A DNA stretch of 64,000 bases from Corynebacterium rhinophilum. Its GTDB lineage: Bacteria > Actinomycetota > Actinomycetes > Mycobacteriales > Mycobacteriaceae. The notes under the pieces were generated by a model. That model searched no databases, was not told the DNA's origin, and saw only the letters and a list, made by a program, of their open reading frames with translations. The stretch is taken from NCBI RefSeq assembly GCF_030227225.1, contig NZ_JASPHQ010000015.1, positions 1-64,000 of the forward strand, in the 5' to 3' direction. Numbering within the stretch: the stretch's first letter is position 1; each line of letters opens with the position of its first letter. Made by a program: the position numbers and the translations under genes. This document shows, in pieces, positions 49,311-58,422 of the stretch.

Positions 49311-49999
49311 GACTGGGAAAATTTCTCCAGCGCCTGTGGGCTGCCGGCGGCGACGATGAAGTCGGTGGGGGCGAGCTGGGTGGCATCGGCAAGCGGGGCC
49401 CAAGCACCCTCCGCCTGGCAGACCGACACCAACTGCACGTGGTGGGTGCGCCAAACCTCGCCCAAATCGAGCGGGCGGCCCGTGACCGAGGAGGGCGCGG
49501 CCATCTGGGTCACGCCGTAGTACGGGGCGATCTCAGCAAAGTCGCGGAAGCGCCCGCCCAAGAGGTAGGCTACGCGACGGCCGGTATCGCGCTCGGGGCG
49601 GATGACGTGGTGGGCGCCAATCTGGCGCAGGATGCGTTCGTGGGCCTCCGAATTAGCCTTGGCCCAAATATCTTTGACCCCTAGCTCCACCAAATTGGAG
49701 ACGGTGAGGATAGACGCCTCCAGGTGCGAGCCGATGCCCACGATGACCCGCTCCACCTCGTCGATGCCCAGCTGGCGCAGCGCCGCCGGATCGGTGGTAT
49801 CGGCCGAAATGGCCTCGGTTAAGTGCGGCGCTCGTTCGCGCACGATCTTTTCATCGGAGTCGATTCCAAGGACCTCTACCCCATGGCCCATGAGCTCGCT
49901 AGCCAGGGAGCAACCAAACCGCCCCAAGCCAATGACGACGACAGGGGCAATGTCGAGGGTGGCGCGGGAGTGGCCCAACGCCTTAAAAATGCTAGCCAA
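49307..49999 (-). CDS. trkA: Potassium uptake regulatory protein, TrkA/KtrA type
   Basis: 230 residues. RCK-N Rossmann domain (PVVVIGLGRFGCSLASELMG, then VLGIDSD with the acidic ribose ligand and AISADTTDP), followed by an RCK-C domain (GRPLDLGEVW, FIVAAGSPQAL). Gates the adjacent TrkH/KtrB channel in response to nucleotides. The start lies inside the 3' end of the channel gene (eight-base overlap), so the two are co-translated. Confidence 0.9.
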   Translation of the reverse strand: MASIFKALGHSRATLDIAPVVVIGLGRFGCSLASELMGHGVEVLGIDSDEKIVRERAPHLTEAISADTTDPAALRQLGIDEVERVIVGIGSHLEASILTVSNLVELGVKDIWAKANSEAHERILRQIGAHHVIRPERDTGRRVAYLLGGRFRDFAEIAPYYGVTQMAAPSSVTGRPLDLGEVWRTHHVQLVSVCQAEGAWAPLADATQLAPTDFIVAAGSPQALEKFSQS

Positions 50000-51344
50000 T
50001 GAAGGGCCTTTCTTCGGGGTAGCTATAGCGGCGACTGAGGTTCTTGGCCGCCAACGCTGCTACCAGGGTGGTTGGACCAACGCGGCCCAGGTACATGATG
50101 AAACACAGCACGATTTGTGAGGGTGCGGACAAGCTGGCGGTAATCCCGGTGGATAGGCCCACGGTGGCAAAGGCGGACATGACCTCAAAGGAGACCTGAT
50201 CACCGCTAAATTGCGGGTCGAAAAAGCGCAGTGCCGCCACGCCCAGGGTCACCACCAGCACGCCAGCAAAGCTCAATGCTAGCGCCTGTCGGGTCACACT
50301 ATGGGGAAGGCTGCGGTGGTAGATGGAGGTCTTTTCCTTGCCCAAGAACTCAGCGGCCATGGCGGCCAATAGCACGCACGCCGTGGTGACCTTAATGCCG
50401 CCGGCGGTACCGGCCGAGCCGCCGCCGATAAACATCAAGATATCGGTGCCCATGAGCGTCACCGGGTGGACCTCGCCGTAGTCAAAGGTATTAAAACCGG
50501 CCGTGCGCGGGGATACGCTGGCAAAGAACGAGTTGAGGAGCTTGTCGCCCCACGCCATCGGTGCCAGTACGCCATTCCACTCCGTCAAGGCAAAAAATAT
50601 CGTGCCGGCCACAATGAGCACGCCGGTTGCCGCCAGCGTCATCCGCGCGGTAATAGAGATGCGACGCGTCGCCTCCGACCCGCGCCGCAGGTGGCGCATC
50701 AATTCCGCCCAGACTGGAAAACCCAGTCCGCCGCCGATGACCGCTCCGGCCAGCGGCATTAGTATCCAGGCATCGCCCACAAACGGCACGAGGTTATCGC
50801 TATTGGTGCTAAACCCAGCGTTATTGAACGCCGAAATGGCATGAAAGATGCCCTCCCATAACGCCCGCGGGAAGGAATGCCCGTAGCCCACCATCAGGCG
50901 CGCGGTGACCGCCACAGCGATAATGCTTTCTACCACCGCGGTAAAGGCGAAGGTAAAAATCAGGGTGCGGCGGATGCCACCGGCGAGGATGGGCCGGCTT
51001 TCATAGGCACCGGTCTTGCGCGCCTTAAAGCTAATCCGGCCGGTTAAAAGCCAACCGGAAAGCGAGGCCAGCGACATAATCCCCAAACCGCCCAGTTGGA
51101 TAAGGGCCAAGATGACCACTTGCCCTGCTGGACTCCAGAAACTGCCGGTATCGACCACGACCAGCCCGGTCAACGAGACCGCGGAGGTCGCGGTAAAAAG
51201 GGCGGATAAAAACGAGGCGCGGGAATCTCCCGCCTCGGCGAACGGCAGCAATAACAAAGCCGTTCCTATCAGAATGAGCAGTAGGAACCCGGTGGCGGTT
51301 AGCCGCGCTGGTCCCCATTGCCGCAGAAAAAGCAGGCGCTTCAC
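49992..51344 (-). CDS. trkH: Potassium transporter membrane subunit, TrkH/KtrB type
   Basis: 450 residues from GTG 51344. This start is preferred because a -10 TATACT ends about 10 bases upstream, which fits a leaderless message; the 23 codons before it look untranslated. Four M1-P-M2 repeats are present with selectivity-filter turns SAVSLTGLVVVD, AFNNAGFSTN, SPRTAGFNT and FATVGLSTG. Forms the K+ (or Na+-coupled K+) pathway with TrkA downstream. Confidence 0.9.
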   Translation of the reverse strand: MKRLLFLRQWGPARLTATGFLLLILIGTALLLLPFAEAGDSRASFLSALFTATSAVSLTGLVVVDTGSFWSPAGQVVILALIQLGGLGIMSLASLSGWLLTGRISFKARKTGAYESRPILAGGIRRTLIFTFAFTAVVESIIAVAVTARLMVGYGHSFPRALWEGIFHAISAFNNAGFSTNSDNLVPFVGDAWILMPLAGAVIGGGLGFPVWAELMRHLRRGSEATRRISITARMTLAATGVLIVAGTIFFALTEWNGVLAPMAWGDKLLNSFFASVSPRTAGFNTFDYGEVHPVTLMGTDILMFIGGGSAGTAGGIKVTTACVLLAAMAAEFLGKEKTSIYHRSLPHSVTRQALALSFAGVLVVTLGVAALRFFDPQFSGDQVSFEVMSAFATVGLSTGITASLSAPSQIVLCFIMYLGRVGPTTLVAALAAKNLSRRYSYPEERPFIG

Positions 51345-51461
51345 AAGCCGGAAGTATAGACCTGTCCAGCCCCACGCGGAACTGTGCGGCGCGACGCCGC
51401 GGACAAATATCACGAACGAATGTCGCGGACGAATGTCGCGTCCATAGCTAGAATCTAGCCT

Positions 51462-52298
51462 ATGACTTCGCCGTACTCCGCTGCTAGGACCATCGTGATC
51501 ACCGGGGCATCGTCAGGCATTGGTGCCGCAGCCGCCCAGCAGATTCACCGCACCCGCCCGCAGGATAACCTCGTCATCATCGGCCGCAATCCGGACAAGA
51601 CCAAGGCCGTTGCACAGGAAGTGGACGGGCAGTATTTCCTCGCCGATTTCGAATCGCTTGCTGAGGTCCGCCAACTGGCTGATGACCTGCAACAACTAGA
51701 GCGCATCGATGCCTTGGGCAATAATGCCGGCGGCATCTTCGATGGCCCTACCATGACCGCTGATGGGTTCGAGCGCACGTGGCAGGTCAATGTCGTCGCA
51801 CCTTTCCTTTTGACATCTCTGTTGCAAGAAAAGCTGCGCGATAGTAGCGCCACCGTGGTCAATACGGCGTCGTTGGCCAATATGCTGATCTCAAATTTCG
51901 ATCCGGCAGATCCCAATACGCTGGAGCATTTCAGCCCAGAGCGCGCATACGGCAATGCCAAGCTAGCGGATATCTTGCTCGCCCGCTTTATCGATGCCCA
52001 CGGCATCAACGCGGTGTCCTTTCACCCAGGCGTTTTAGCCACCGAGTTTGGCAAGTCCTCGAAAGGGCTTACCGGCAAGGTGTACTCCGGGGTCATCGGC
52101 AAGGCCTTTGGCACCGCAGAGGCCGGCGGCGAGAACTTGGCCTACTTCCTCACCGGCACCGAGGGCATCCATTTCCAGTCCGGGGAATACTACAATAATA
52201 AACGCACGCTGGGCATGCAGCGCCCGATTGCGAAGAATACCTCTGTGGCACACCGCGTCTTTGAGGATCTGGGCCGCCGCCTCAATGTGGAGTGGTAG
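51462..52298 (+). CDS. Short-chain dehydrogenase/reductase
   Basis: 278 residues. Cofactor loop TGASSGIGAAAA (residues 10-21), LGNNAGG in place of NNAG, the Ser of VVNTASLAN and the Tyr-x-x-x-Lys pair in YGNAKLAD. Arg/Lys after the second strand (IIGRNPDKTK) suggests NADP(H). The family includes retinol-dehydrogenase-like and light-dependent reductases; substrate unknown. It precedes prfC by 24 bases in the same direction. Confidence 0.85.
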   Translation: MTSPYSAARTIVITGASSGIGAAAAQQIHRTRPQDNLVIIGRNPDKTKAVAQEVDGQYFLADFESLAEVRQLADDLQQLERIDALGNNAGGIFDGPTMTADGFERTWQVNVVAPFLLTSLLQEKLRDSSATVVNTASLANMLISNFDPADPNTLEHFSPERAYGNAKLADILLARFIDAHGINAVSFHPGVLATEFGKSSKGLTGKVYSGVIGKAFGTAEAGGENLAYFLTGTEGIHFQSGEYYNNKRTLGMQRPIAKNTSVAHRVFEDLGRRLNVEW

Positions 52299-52322
52299 CG
52301 GGAAACCACTAGACTATGGCGC

Positions 52323-53957
52323 ATGAGTTCTGTCGCTTTTGAGGCCTCGCGCCGCCGCACGTTCGCCGTTATCGCCCACCCGGATGCCGGTAAGTCCACG
52401 CTGACGGAGGCGCTGGCGCTGCATGCGCACGTGATTAATGAGGCCGGCGCGGTCCACGGCAAGGGCAACCGCAAGTCCACCGTGTCTGACTGGATGGACA
52501 TGGAGAAAAACCGCGGTATCTCCGTCGCCTCGTCCGCGCTGCAGTTTGAATACGCCCCGGAGGGACACGAGGGCGAGCCTTATATGATCAACCTGGTTGA
52601 TACCCCAGGTCACGCGGACTTTTCGGAGGATACCTACCGCGTGCTCACCGCGGTGGATGCCGCAGTGATGCTTATCGATGCCGCCAAGGGCCTCGAGCCA
52701 CAAACCCTCAAGCTCTTCCGCGTTTGTAAGGCGCGCGGGCTGCCCATCGTCACAGTGATCAACAAGTGGGACCGCGTGGGCCGCGAGCCACTCGAGCTCG
52801 TTGATGAGATCGTAAACGAAATCCAGTTGCAGCCCACCCCGCTGTACTGGCCGGTGGGCATCGCGGGCGATTTCCGCGGCCTGGCCCACATCAATGATGA
52901 CGGCGAGGCCGATAACTACATCCACTTCATCCGCACCGCCGGTGGTTCCACCATCGCGCCGGAAGAGCACTACGATCCTGCCGCCGCAGAAGAAAAGGAA
53001 GAGGACGTGTGGGAAACCGCGGTAGAGGAAGCCGAGCTGCTTGCTGCCGATGGCGCCCTGCACGATCAAGAACTTTTTGAGCAGTGCGTGACCTCCCCGC
53101 TCATCTTCGCCTCGGCCATGCTGAACTTCGGTGTCCACCAGATCCTGGATACCTTGTGCGCCATCGCCCCGGCGCCGCATTCCCGCGAATCCGATCCCAA
53201 GGCCGTGGAGGCAGCCACCAGCGCTATCGATGAGGTCCGCGAGGTAGCCGATGACTTCTCCGGCGTCGTCTTCAAGGTGCAGGCGGGCATGGACCAAAAA
53301 CACCGCGACAACTTGGCGTTTATGCGCGTGGTCTCCGGCGAATTCGAGCGCGGAATGCAGGTCAACCACGCCCAATCCGGCCGCAGTTTTTCCACCAAGT
53401 ATGCGCTGACGGTCTTTGGCCGCACCCGCGATACCGTGGATACCGCTTACCCAGGCGATATCGTGGGCCTCGTCAACGCGGGCTCGCTAGCACCCGGTGA
53501 CACCATCTATTCCGGCAAAAAGGTGCAGTTCAAGCCCATGCCCCAATTCGCCCCGGAGGCCTTCCGCATCTTGCGCGCGAAATCGCTGGGCAAGTACAAG
53601 GCCTTCCGCAAGGGCTTGGAACAGCTCTCGGCCGAAGGCGTAGTGCAGGTCCTGCGCAACGATGCGCGCGGTGATGCTTCCCCGGTCATGGCGGCAGTCG
53701 GCCCCATGCAGTTCGAGGTCATGCAGGCCCGCATGGAATTCGAGTACAACGTCGAAACCGTCACCGAGCCCATCCCCTACTCCGTGGCGCGGCGCACCGA
53801 TGCCGAATCCGCACCGGAACTCGGCCGCCAGCGCGGCGTGGAGATCTTCACCCGCCAAGACGGCGAGCTCATCGCCCTATTTGGCGATAAGTGGAAGCTC
53901 GCCTTCATTGAGAAGGAACACCCAGAGCTGACCATGGAGACCTTGGTCGCGGATTAA
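52323..53957 (+). CDS. prfC: Peptide chain release factor 3
   Basis: 544 residues of a translational GTPase. G1 AHPDAGKSTLTE, the switch region MDMEKNRGISVASS, G3 VDTPGHADFSEDTYR, G4 NKWDR, then domain II and the C-terminal LEQLSAEGVVQVL and GPMQFEVMQARMEFEY. The RISVASS-like switch and length separate it from EF-G. It removes RF1/RF2 from the ribosome after termination. Full length. Confidence 0.95.
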   Translation: MSSVAFEASRRRTFAVIAHPDAGKSTLTEALALHAHVINEAGAVHGKGNRKSTVSDWMDMEKNRGISVASSALQFEYAPEGHEGEPYMINLVDTPGHADFSEDTYRVLTAVDAAVMLIDAAKGLEPQTLKLFRVCKARGLPIVTVINKWDRVGREPLELVDEIVNEIQLQPTPLYWPVGIAGDFRGLAHINDDGEADNYIHFIRTAGGSTIAPEEHYDPAAAEEKEEDVWETAVEEAELLAADGALHDQELFEQCVTSPLIFASAMLNFGVHQILDTLCAIAPAPHSRESDPKAVEAATSAIDEVREVADDFSGVVFKVQAGMDQKHRDNLAFMRVVSGEFERGMQVNHAQSGRSFSTKYALTVFGRTRDTVDTAYPGDIVGLVNAGSLAPGDTIYSGKKVQFKPMPQFAPEAFRILRAKSLGKYKAFRKGLEQLSAEGVVQVLRNDARGDASPVMAAVGPMQFEVMQARMEFEYNVETVTEPIPYSVARRTDAESAPELGRQRGVEIFTRQDGELIALFGDKWKLAFIEKEHPELTMETLVAD

Positions 53958-53973
53958 TAGAGCGGCTGCCCCG

Positions 53974-55545
53974 TCAGAGCAGCATGACCGGGATGACCAC
54001 GATCTTCATGAACTGCGCCACCACGATGGTGGAGGTATAGCCGGTAAGTATTCGCGAATCCGAGCTGGCGCCCGTGGCGTAATTGACCACCGCGGGCTGG
54101 CCAAAGAGGCCGGAAATTCCGCCGGAGGTGCGGGTTTCGGATTGCCCCATAAAACGGCTGGCCACCGCGAAAATCCCAATGATGATAACGGCAATGATCG
54201 CGGCCAGCACCATGGATTTCAGCCCCATCCAAGAAAAGGCGGTGGACACAAAGGCCTCGCCGGAGGACAGGCCTACTGAGGCCAAGAAGATGGCAAGCCC
54301 CCACTGCTGAAATGCAGTATTAATCGGGGACGGGATCTGCCACGGAATGCGGCTGGTGCGGTGCAGGGCGCCGAGGACTAGGCCGGTGATCAGTGGGCCC
54401 AGCGCGAACCCGAGCTCGAAGGACGCACCACCAGGCAGCGGAATCACGATGAGGGAAATCAGGTAGCCGATGGTCAGCCCACCGCCGAGTGCTACCCAAT
54501 TAAGCTGCGAGTATGCGGTCACGGAATCGCCAAAATAATCGCGAACATCACCCAGGCGGTCATGCTTGACCACGATTTCTAGATCATCGCCGGATTCAAG
54601 GTGGGTTTCATTGGTGGCAAGGAATTCCTCATCGCCGCGGCGCACCCGCACAATCCGCGCGCCGTAACGCGAAAAGAGGTTTAACTCCTTGACCTTGCGG
54701 CCCTCAATATCCTCATTGGAAATGGCCACGGTCTCATTGACCAGGCGCTTATCCACAAACGGGGTTTGGGGCTGGCGCTTTCCCAGGGCACCCGTAAGCT
54801 CCTTAGCCTTTGCCTTGGTCACCAGCACGCGCAGGACATCGCCGCGGTGCAATTCTGGGTTATCGCCCGGCACGTCGATGTCACGGCCGCGGCGGATGGT
54901 GGCGATGATGAAATGATCCGCGAATTTCTCGCGCAGCTCGGGATAGGAAATTTCGCGGGTGACCTTAATCGTCCGCGAGCGGAAAATCTTTTCCGCCGAG
55001 TGGTCCTGGTCCTTCTGCGCGGGCCAACTATGCCGCAGGATGAATGCCACGAGGAGGATGGCCACGGCCACGCCGACTGGATAGGCCAAGGAATAGCCCA
55101 CGGCGGGCAGCTCCTCGCCGGATTGCTGCTGCGCCACGGCCAGCGATGCCGTGGACGTCGTCGCGCCGGAGAATACGCCGGTCACCGCCAGCGGCGATAG
55201 CCCCATGAGGCTGCCTATGCCCAGCGCCGCGGCCGCCGCGGCTATTACCGCCACCGTGGCGAGCAACATGTGCTTTAGCTGGGTAGAAAAGCCCTTAAAG
55301 AAGGCCTCGCCGGCAGAGAGCCCCTGCATATAGATAAAGAGGCCCAAACCCAGCTCCTGCAAGGAACTAAGGATATTGTCATCCAGATCTATAAAGGATC
55401 CGAAGGCTAAGCCAACAAAAAGGGTACCCGCCGCACCGAAGCGCAGCGGGCCAAAGGGAATCATGCCAAAAAGCGTGCCGAGCACGATCATGAAGAAAAT
55501 GCTCAGCCAAATATTGCCATCAAAAATCGCTAACACGCTGTGCAA
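53974..55545 (-). CDS. AspT/YidE-like antiporter with central RCK-C domains
   Basis: 523 residues. About five helices (1-165), then a cytoplasmic middle with two TrkA-C-like domains (about 190-350: REISYPELREKFADHFIIAT, HRGDVLRVLVTK, VKELNLFSRYGARIVRVRRG, LESGDDLEIVVK), then five or six helices. This duplicated membrane part with two RCK-C inserts is the aspartate:alanine exchanger superfamily layout. Motifs GLFIYMQGLSAGEAF and GIFLASVGLSSGEAF repeat between the halves. Substrate unknown; in corynebacteria related proteins export dicarboxylates. Confidence 0.85.
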   Translation of the reverse strand: MHSVLAIFDGNIWLSIFFMIVLGTLFGMIPFGPLRFGAAGTLFVGLAFGSFIDLDDNILSSLQELGLGLFIYMQGLSAGEAFFKGFSTQLKHMLLATVAVIAAAAAALGIGSLMGLSPLAVTGVFSGATTSTASLAVAQQQSGEELPAVGYSLAYPVGVAVAILLVAFILRHSWPAQKDQDHSAEKIFRSRTIKVTREISYPELREKFADHFIIATIRRGRDIDVPGDNPELHRGDVLRVLVTKAKAKELTGALGKRQPQTPFVDKRLVNETVAISNEDIEGRKVKELNLFSRYGARIVRVRRGDEEFLATNETHLESGDDLEIVVKHDRLGDVRDYFGDSVTAYSQLNWVALGGGLTIGYLISLIVIPLPGGASFELGFALGPLITGLVLGALHRTSRIPWQIPSPINTAFQQWGLAIFLASVGLSSGEAFVSTAFSWMGLKSMVLAAIIAVIIIGIFAVASRFMGQSETRTSGGISGLFGQPAVVNYATGASSDSRILTGYTSTIVVAQFMKIVVIPVMLL

Positions 55546-55631
55546 TCTTAGGAGCTTGGCGCGATTTAGCTAGCTGAGAAGGCTTGGCACCGTGCACCGA
55601 ATACCGCCATTAGTGCAGCGCACGCGAATAT

Positions 55632-55661
55632 CCCTCCTGATGCCACAAAGAATCAGGAGGG
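55632..55661. terminator. Hairpin after the patatin-like gene
   Basis: A perfect 10-bp stem CCCTCCTGAT/ATCAGGAGGG with a 10-base loop, 29 bases past the stop of the leftward gene. There is no clear T-run, so termination is likely but not certain. Confidence 0.5.
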
Positions 55662-55689
55662 CGATCTCACACCACGGCCCAGAGGTGAG

Positions 55690-56559
55690 CTAGTCCAGCA
55701 GGAATTCTTTCCACTTTGGCCACTCGGCATGGGTTTGCGCCTTGCCGGCCTGGTAATTCGCGCGCAACTTATCCACATTGCGCTCGGTAGAGGCCACCTG
55801 CATATCTTCCGGGAAAAACAGCTGCGCCTTGCCCTGGCGCTCTAGCTCGAGGAGCCGGTCCTTGGCCGCGTTATAGATGGGCGGGCGGCCAATGAGGGCA
55901 TCGGCAATAGCGGGGTACTTGCGGAAGATGCGGCGGGTAATCGCCGGGCGCGCTACCTCGGGGCGGACATATCCGCGCGGCTTGGAGCCGATGAAGAGGA
56001 ATTTCTCGTAGCCAGCCTCTTCCGCCTGCTCGATGGTAATGCCGCCGGACGAGCCCAAGGCGCCGTCCACATAGGGCGAGCCATCGATGATGCGAATGGG
56101 CATAAGCAGCGGCAGCGTAGAGGAGGCGCGCACCCGCACATACAGATCTTCTGGTTCCTTCACATCATCGCGGGTCCAATACACGGATTCGCCGGTATCG
56201 GCCCGCGCGGCGGCAAGCACCATATCCGCTGGGTGCTTGCGGTACGCATCCCAGTCAAAGGGCATATCCTTATCCGCGGAGCGCTCATAGATATATTCCG
56301 CATTGAAATAGCCATTGCCGCGCACCAGCGAGCCCACGCCGCCAAAGCTGGGGTTATTGACAAAATCCGTGAAGGATTCCTCCGCGCGCTTGGCATCGTG
56401 CGAGAGGTAATTAACCGTGTGGGAGGCGCCGGCAGATACTCCGCCTACCCATCCAAAGGTGGCGTTTTCTTGGATGAGTTTGACTATGCAGGCGGCGGTA
56501 TAGGAATTGCGCATTCCGCCGCCTTCGATAACAAGGGCGGTGTTGCTGGCATCAATCAT
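55690..56559 (-). CDS. Patatin-like phospholipase family protein
   Basis: 289 residues from ATG 56559 (GGGAGA upstream; the ORF extends 13 codons further without a site). The glycine-rich oxyanion loop VIEGGGMRNSY, the nucleophile elbow GVSAGA and the catalytic Asp in YVDGALGSSGG make a complete Ser-Asp dyad. Resembles YjjU-type predicted esterases. Lipid substrate unknown. Confidence 0.88.
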   Translation of the reverse strand: MIDASNTALVIEGGGMRNSYTAACIVKLIQENATFGWVGGVSAGASHTVNYLSHDAKRAEESFTDFVNNPSFGGVGSLVRGNGYFNAEYIYERSADKDMPFDWDAYRKHPADMVLAAARADTGESVYWTRDDVKEPEDLYVRVRASSTLPLLMPIRIIDGSPYVDGALGSSGGITIEQAEEAGYEKFLFIGSKPRGYVRPEVARPAITRRIFRKYPAIADALIGRPPIYNAAKDRLLELERQGKAQLFFPEDMQVASTERNVDKLRANYQAGKAQTHAEWPKWKEFLLD

Positions 56560-56634
56560 GGTCTCCCATAATACGCGCGGCGATGTTACGGCGGTCAACC
56601 CCGCTTCCTGGCTGCGCGGCTAGACTTGAACGCT

Positions 56635-57039
56635 ATGGGATTATTGGACGCTCTTGCCAAACTTACCGGGAATGGGGCGCCGCACTTGGCGCGGCCTGAT
56701 TCCGCCGCGACGACCGTGCAGGTGGACCGGCTAGATATTAGGACCGCCGGCCAGCTGATCATCATTATCACCGGCCAGCAGGGCGCGCGGGCCCTTGCTG
56801 AGCTCGCCGGTTCGCGCGAGTCCGCGACCCTTATCTCCCCCACCACCACGGCGCATTTTCCCGCCGTAACGAAGGATGTGCTGCCGGTCAAAGATCCCAA
56901 GCACGGCTGGATCATCCCCATCACGCCGACGCTGGCGAGCGCGCTCTCCCAGGCCGAGCTTGCGGGTGCCCCGCTTGCCGATGCCCCCATCTCCGGCGAG
57001 TACGAGCTATCCCCCAGCCTCGCGGTGGTGGTGGAATAA
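56635..57039 (+). CDS. Protein of unknown function, coupled to the gamma-carbonic-anhydrase-like gene
   Basis: 134 residues from ATG 56635; a TTG nine bases earlier is also in frame. The sequence (MGLLDALAKLTGNGAPHLAR, LDIRTAGQLIIIITGQQGAR, SPTTTAHFPAVTKD) has no signal peptide. Its TAA overlaps the ATG of the next gene (TAATG), so the two are co-translated and probably act together. I do not recognise a family. Confidence 0.65.
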   Translation: MGLLDALAKLTGNGAPHLARPDSAATTVQVDRLDIRTAGQLIIIITGQQGARALAELAGSRESATLISPTTTAHFPAVTKDVLPVKDPKHGWIIPITPTLASALSQAELAGAPLADAPISGEYELSPSLAVVVE

Positions 57040-57578
57040 TGCCTATTTATCCCTTCCAAGGCGCGCGCCCGCGCATCCACCGCAGCGCTTGGATCGCGCC
57101 GAATGCCACCATCATTGGTGATGTGGAAATCGGCCCGGATTCTTCCGTATTTTATGGCTGCGTGCTGCGCGGCGATGTCGGCCCCATCCGCATTGGCAGC
57201 CGGTGCAATATTCAAGACAATAGCGTTATCCACGTGGAACGGGAGGCACCGTGCATCCTTGAAGACGATGTCACGGTAGGCCACATGGCCATGCTCCACG
57301 GCACCCATGTGGGCGCTGGCAGCCTGGTGGGCATGTCCGCTACCCTGCTATCTCGCTCCACCATCGGGCCCGGTTCACTCATCGCCGCCGACGCGCTGGT
57401 GCGCGAGGGCGCGGAAATCCCGGCCCGCTCCTTGGCCGCCGGCGTCCCGGCCACCGTGCGTCGCGAGCTTTCCACCGAGCAGTCCGCGGCATTTATCCCG
57501 CACGCCGCGCGCTACGTGAACATAGCTAAGCAGCAATCTGGCACCGAACTGACGCTGGATGATGTCTACTTTGACTAG
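57039..57578 (+). CDS. Gamma-class carbonic anhydrase-like hexapeptide protein
   Basis: 179 residues. A left-handed beta helix of hexapeptide repeats (APNATIIGDVEIGPDSSVFY) and metal-site histidines in NSVIHVE and VGHMAMLHG match the YrdA/CaiE/PaaY-like branch of gamma carbonic anhydrases. PaaY members hydrolyse thioesters, others have weak anhydrase activity, so the reaction is open. C-terminal helix (STEQSAAFIPHAARYVNIAK) normal for the trimer. Confidence 0.88.
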   Translation: MPIYPFQGARPRIHRSAWIAPNATIIGDVEIGPDSSVFYGCVLRGDVGPIRIGSRCNIQDNSVIHVEREAPCILEDDVTVGHMAMLHGTHVGAGSLVGMSATLLSRSTIGPGSLIAADALVREGAEIPARSLAAGVPATVRRELSTEQSAAFIPHAARYVNIAKQQSGTELTLDDVYFD

Positions 57579-57585
57579 CGCATAC

Positions 57586-58239
57586 CTATAGGTTCACGAC
57601 ACCCATGATGATAAGGAAGGCGGCAACTACATAGCCGCTGATGAGCGCAACCCGTGTGCTGTTTTCGCGCGCCGCCGCAAAGACTCGGCCCGCAGCTGAG
57701 TCTGGGTGGGCGCGCACCACGGCGATGAAAAGGCCGCACACCACCGGCAGGGAAAGCGCCAGGGTGGCGTACCACAGAAGGCCGCCGTATTGGGCGGCGA
57801 GCGACAGATCCTCGGTGGCTAAGAACATGAGGCCAAAATAAAACGGCACGGAGGTCAGCGATTGCACCACGCCCATCACGAACCCGATAAGCACGGTGGT
57901 GATAGAAGGCCTGCGCAGCGGTTGCAGCATGCGCCCGATCAAGGCATTGGGTTTTCCCTGGGAATGCCAGGCGGCGAAGGCCAGGGCGATGCCGACGATG
58001 ATGAGGATGCCGCCGGCAATCGGTGACTCCAAAATGGCCGCTATCTGTTCGCGCACGCCCAATAGGACGAACATGACCACGGCCGCGGCGGTAAGAACTC
58101 CCAACCAATCGCCCAGGATGACTAGGCCGGCAATCCAGCGGTACTTCCCGCGCGGGAGCATGATGCCGATGGCCACGAGGATGCCAATGAGCAAGGCATT
58201 GACCGAATCCAAGAGAGCGAAACTTACCGCGTGAATCAT
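57586..58239 (-). CDS. Six-helix membrane protein of unknown function
   Basis: 217 residues from ATG 58239. The start is set by a -10-like TAGACTAT about eight bases upstream (leaderless reading); the 22 codons before look untranslated. About six helices with a central basic loop (KPNALIGRMLQPLRRPS). The topology resembles small exporters of the LysE/GAP-like kind, but no diagnostic motif was found. Confidence 0.65.
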   Translation of the reverse strand: MIHAVSFALLDSVNALLIGILVAIGIMLPRGKYRWIAGLVILGDWLGVLTAAAVVMFVLLGVREQIAAILESPIAGGILIIVGIALAFAAWHSQGKPNALIGRMLQPLRRPSITTVLIGFVMGVVQSLTSVPFYFGLMFLATEDLSLAAQYGGLLWYATLALSLPVVCGLFIAVVRAHPDSAAGRVFAAARENSTRVALISGYVVAAFLIIMGVVNL

Positions 58240-58339
58240 GCGCGATAGTCTACCTATCCTTCGCGCCACCCTGTGCACTCTGGGCTGGGCTGGGTTATAG
58301 GTCACATTAAAGAGCTACTATGCCTACCTGCACCTTATT

Positions 58340-58375
58340 TTGCACCATTTCCGCAAGATTGCATAGACTATGCAA
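58340..58375 (+). promoter_or_regulatory. MMPL promoter with overlapping palindromic operator
   Basis: A -35 TTGCAC (58340-58345) and a -10 TAGACT (58364-58369) with an 18-base spacer. A perfect 17-bp palindrome TTGCATAGACTATGCAA (58359-58375) covers the -10. The TetR-family protein encoded in the same operon (60794-61393) is the obvious ligand; that assignment is inferred. Confidence 0.7.
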
Positions 58376-58422
58376 GGTTTTAGAAGCAGTGCCCACACCT
58401 CTCACGCATAAAGGAGCTCACC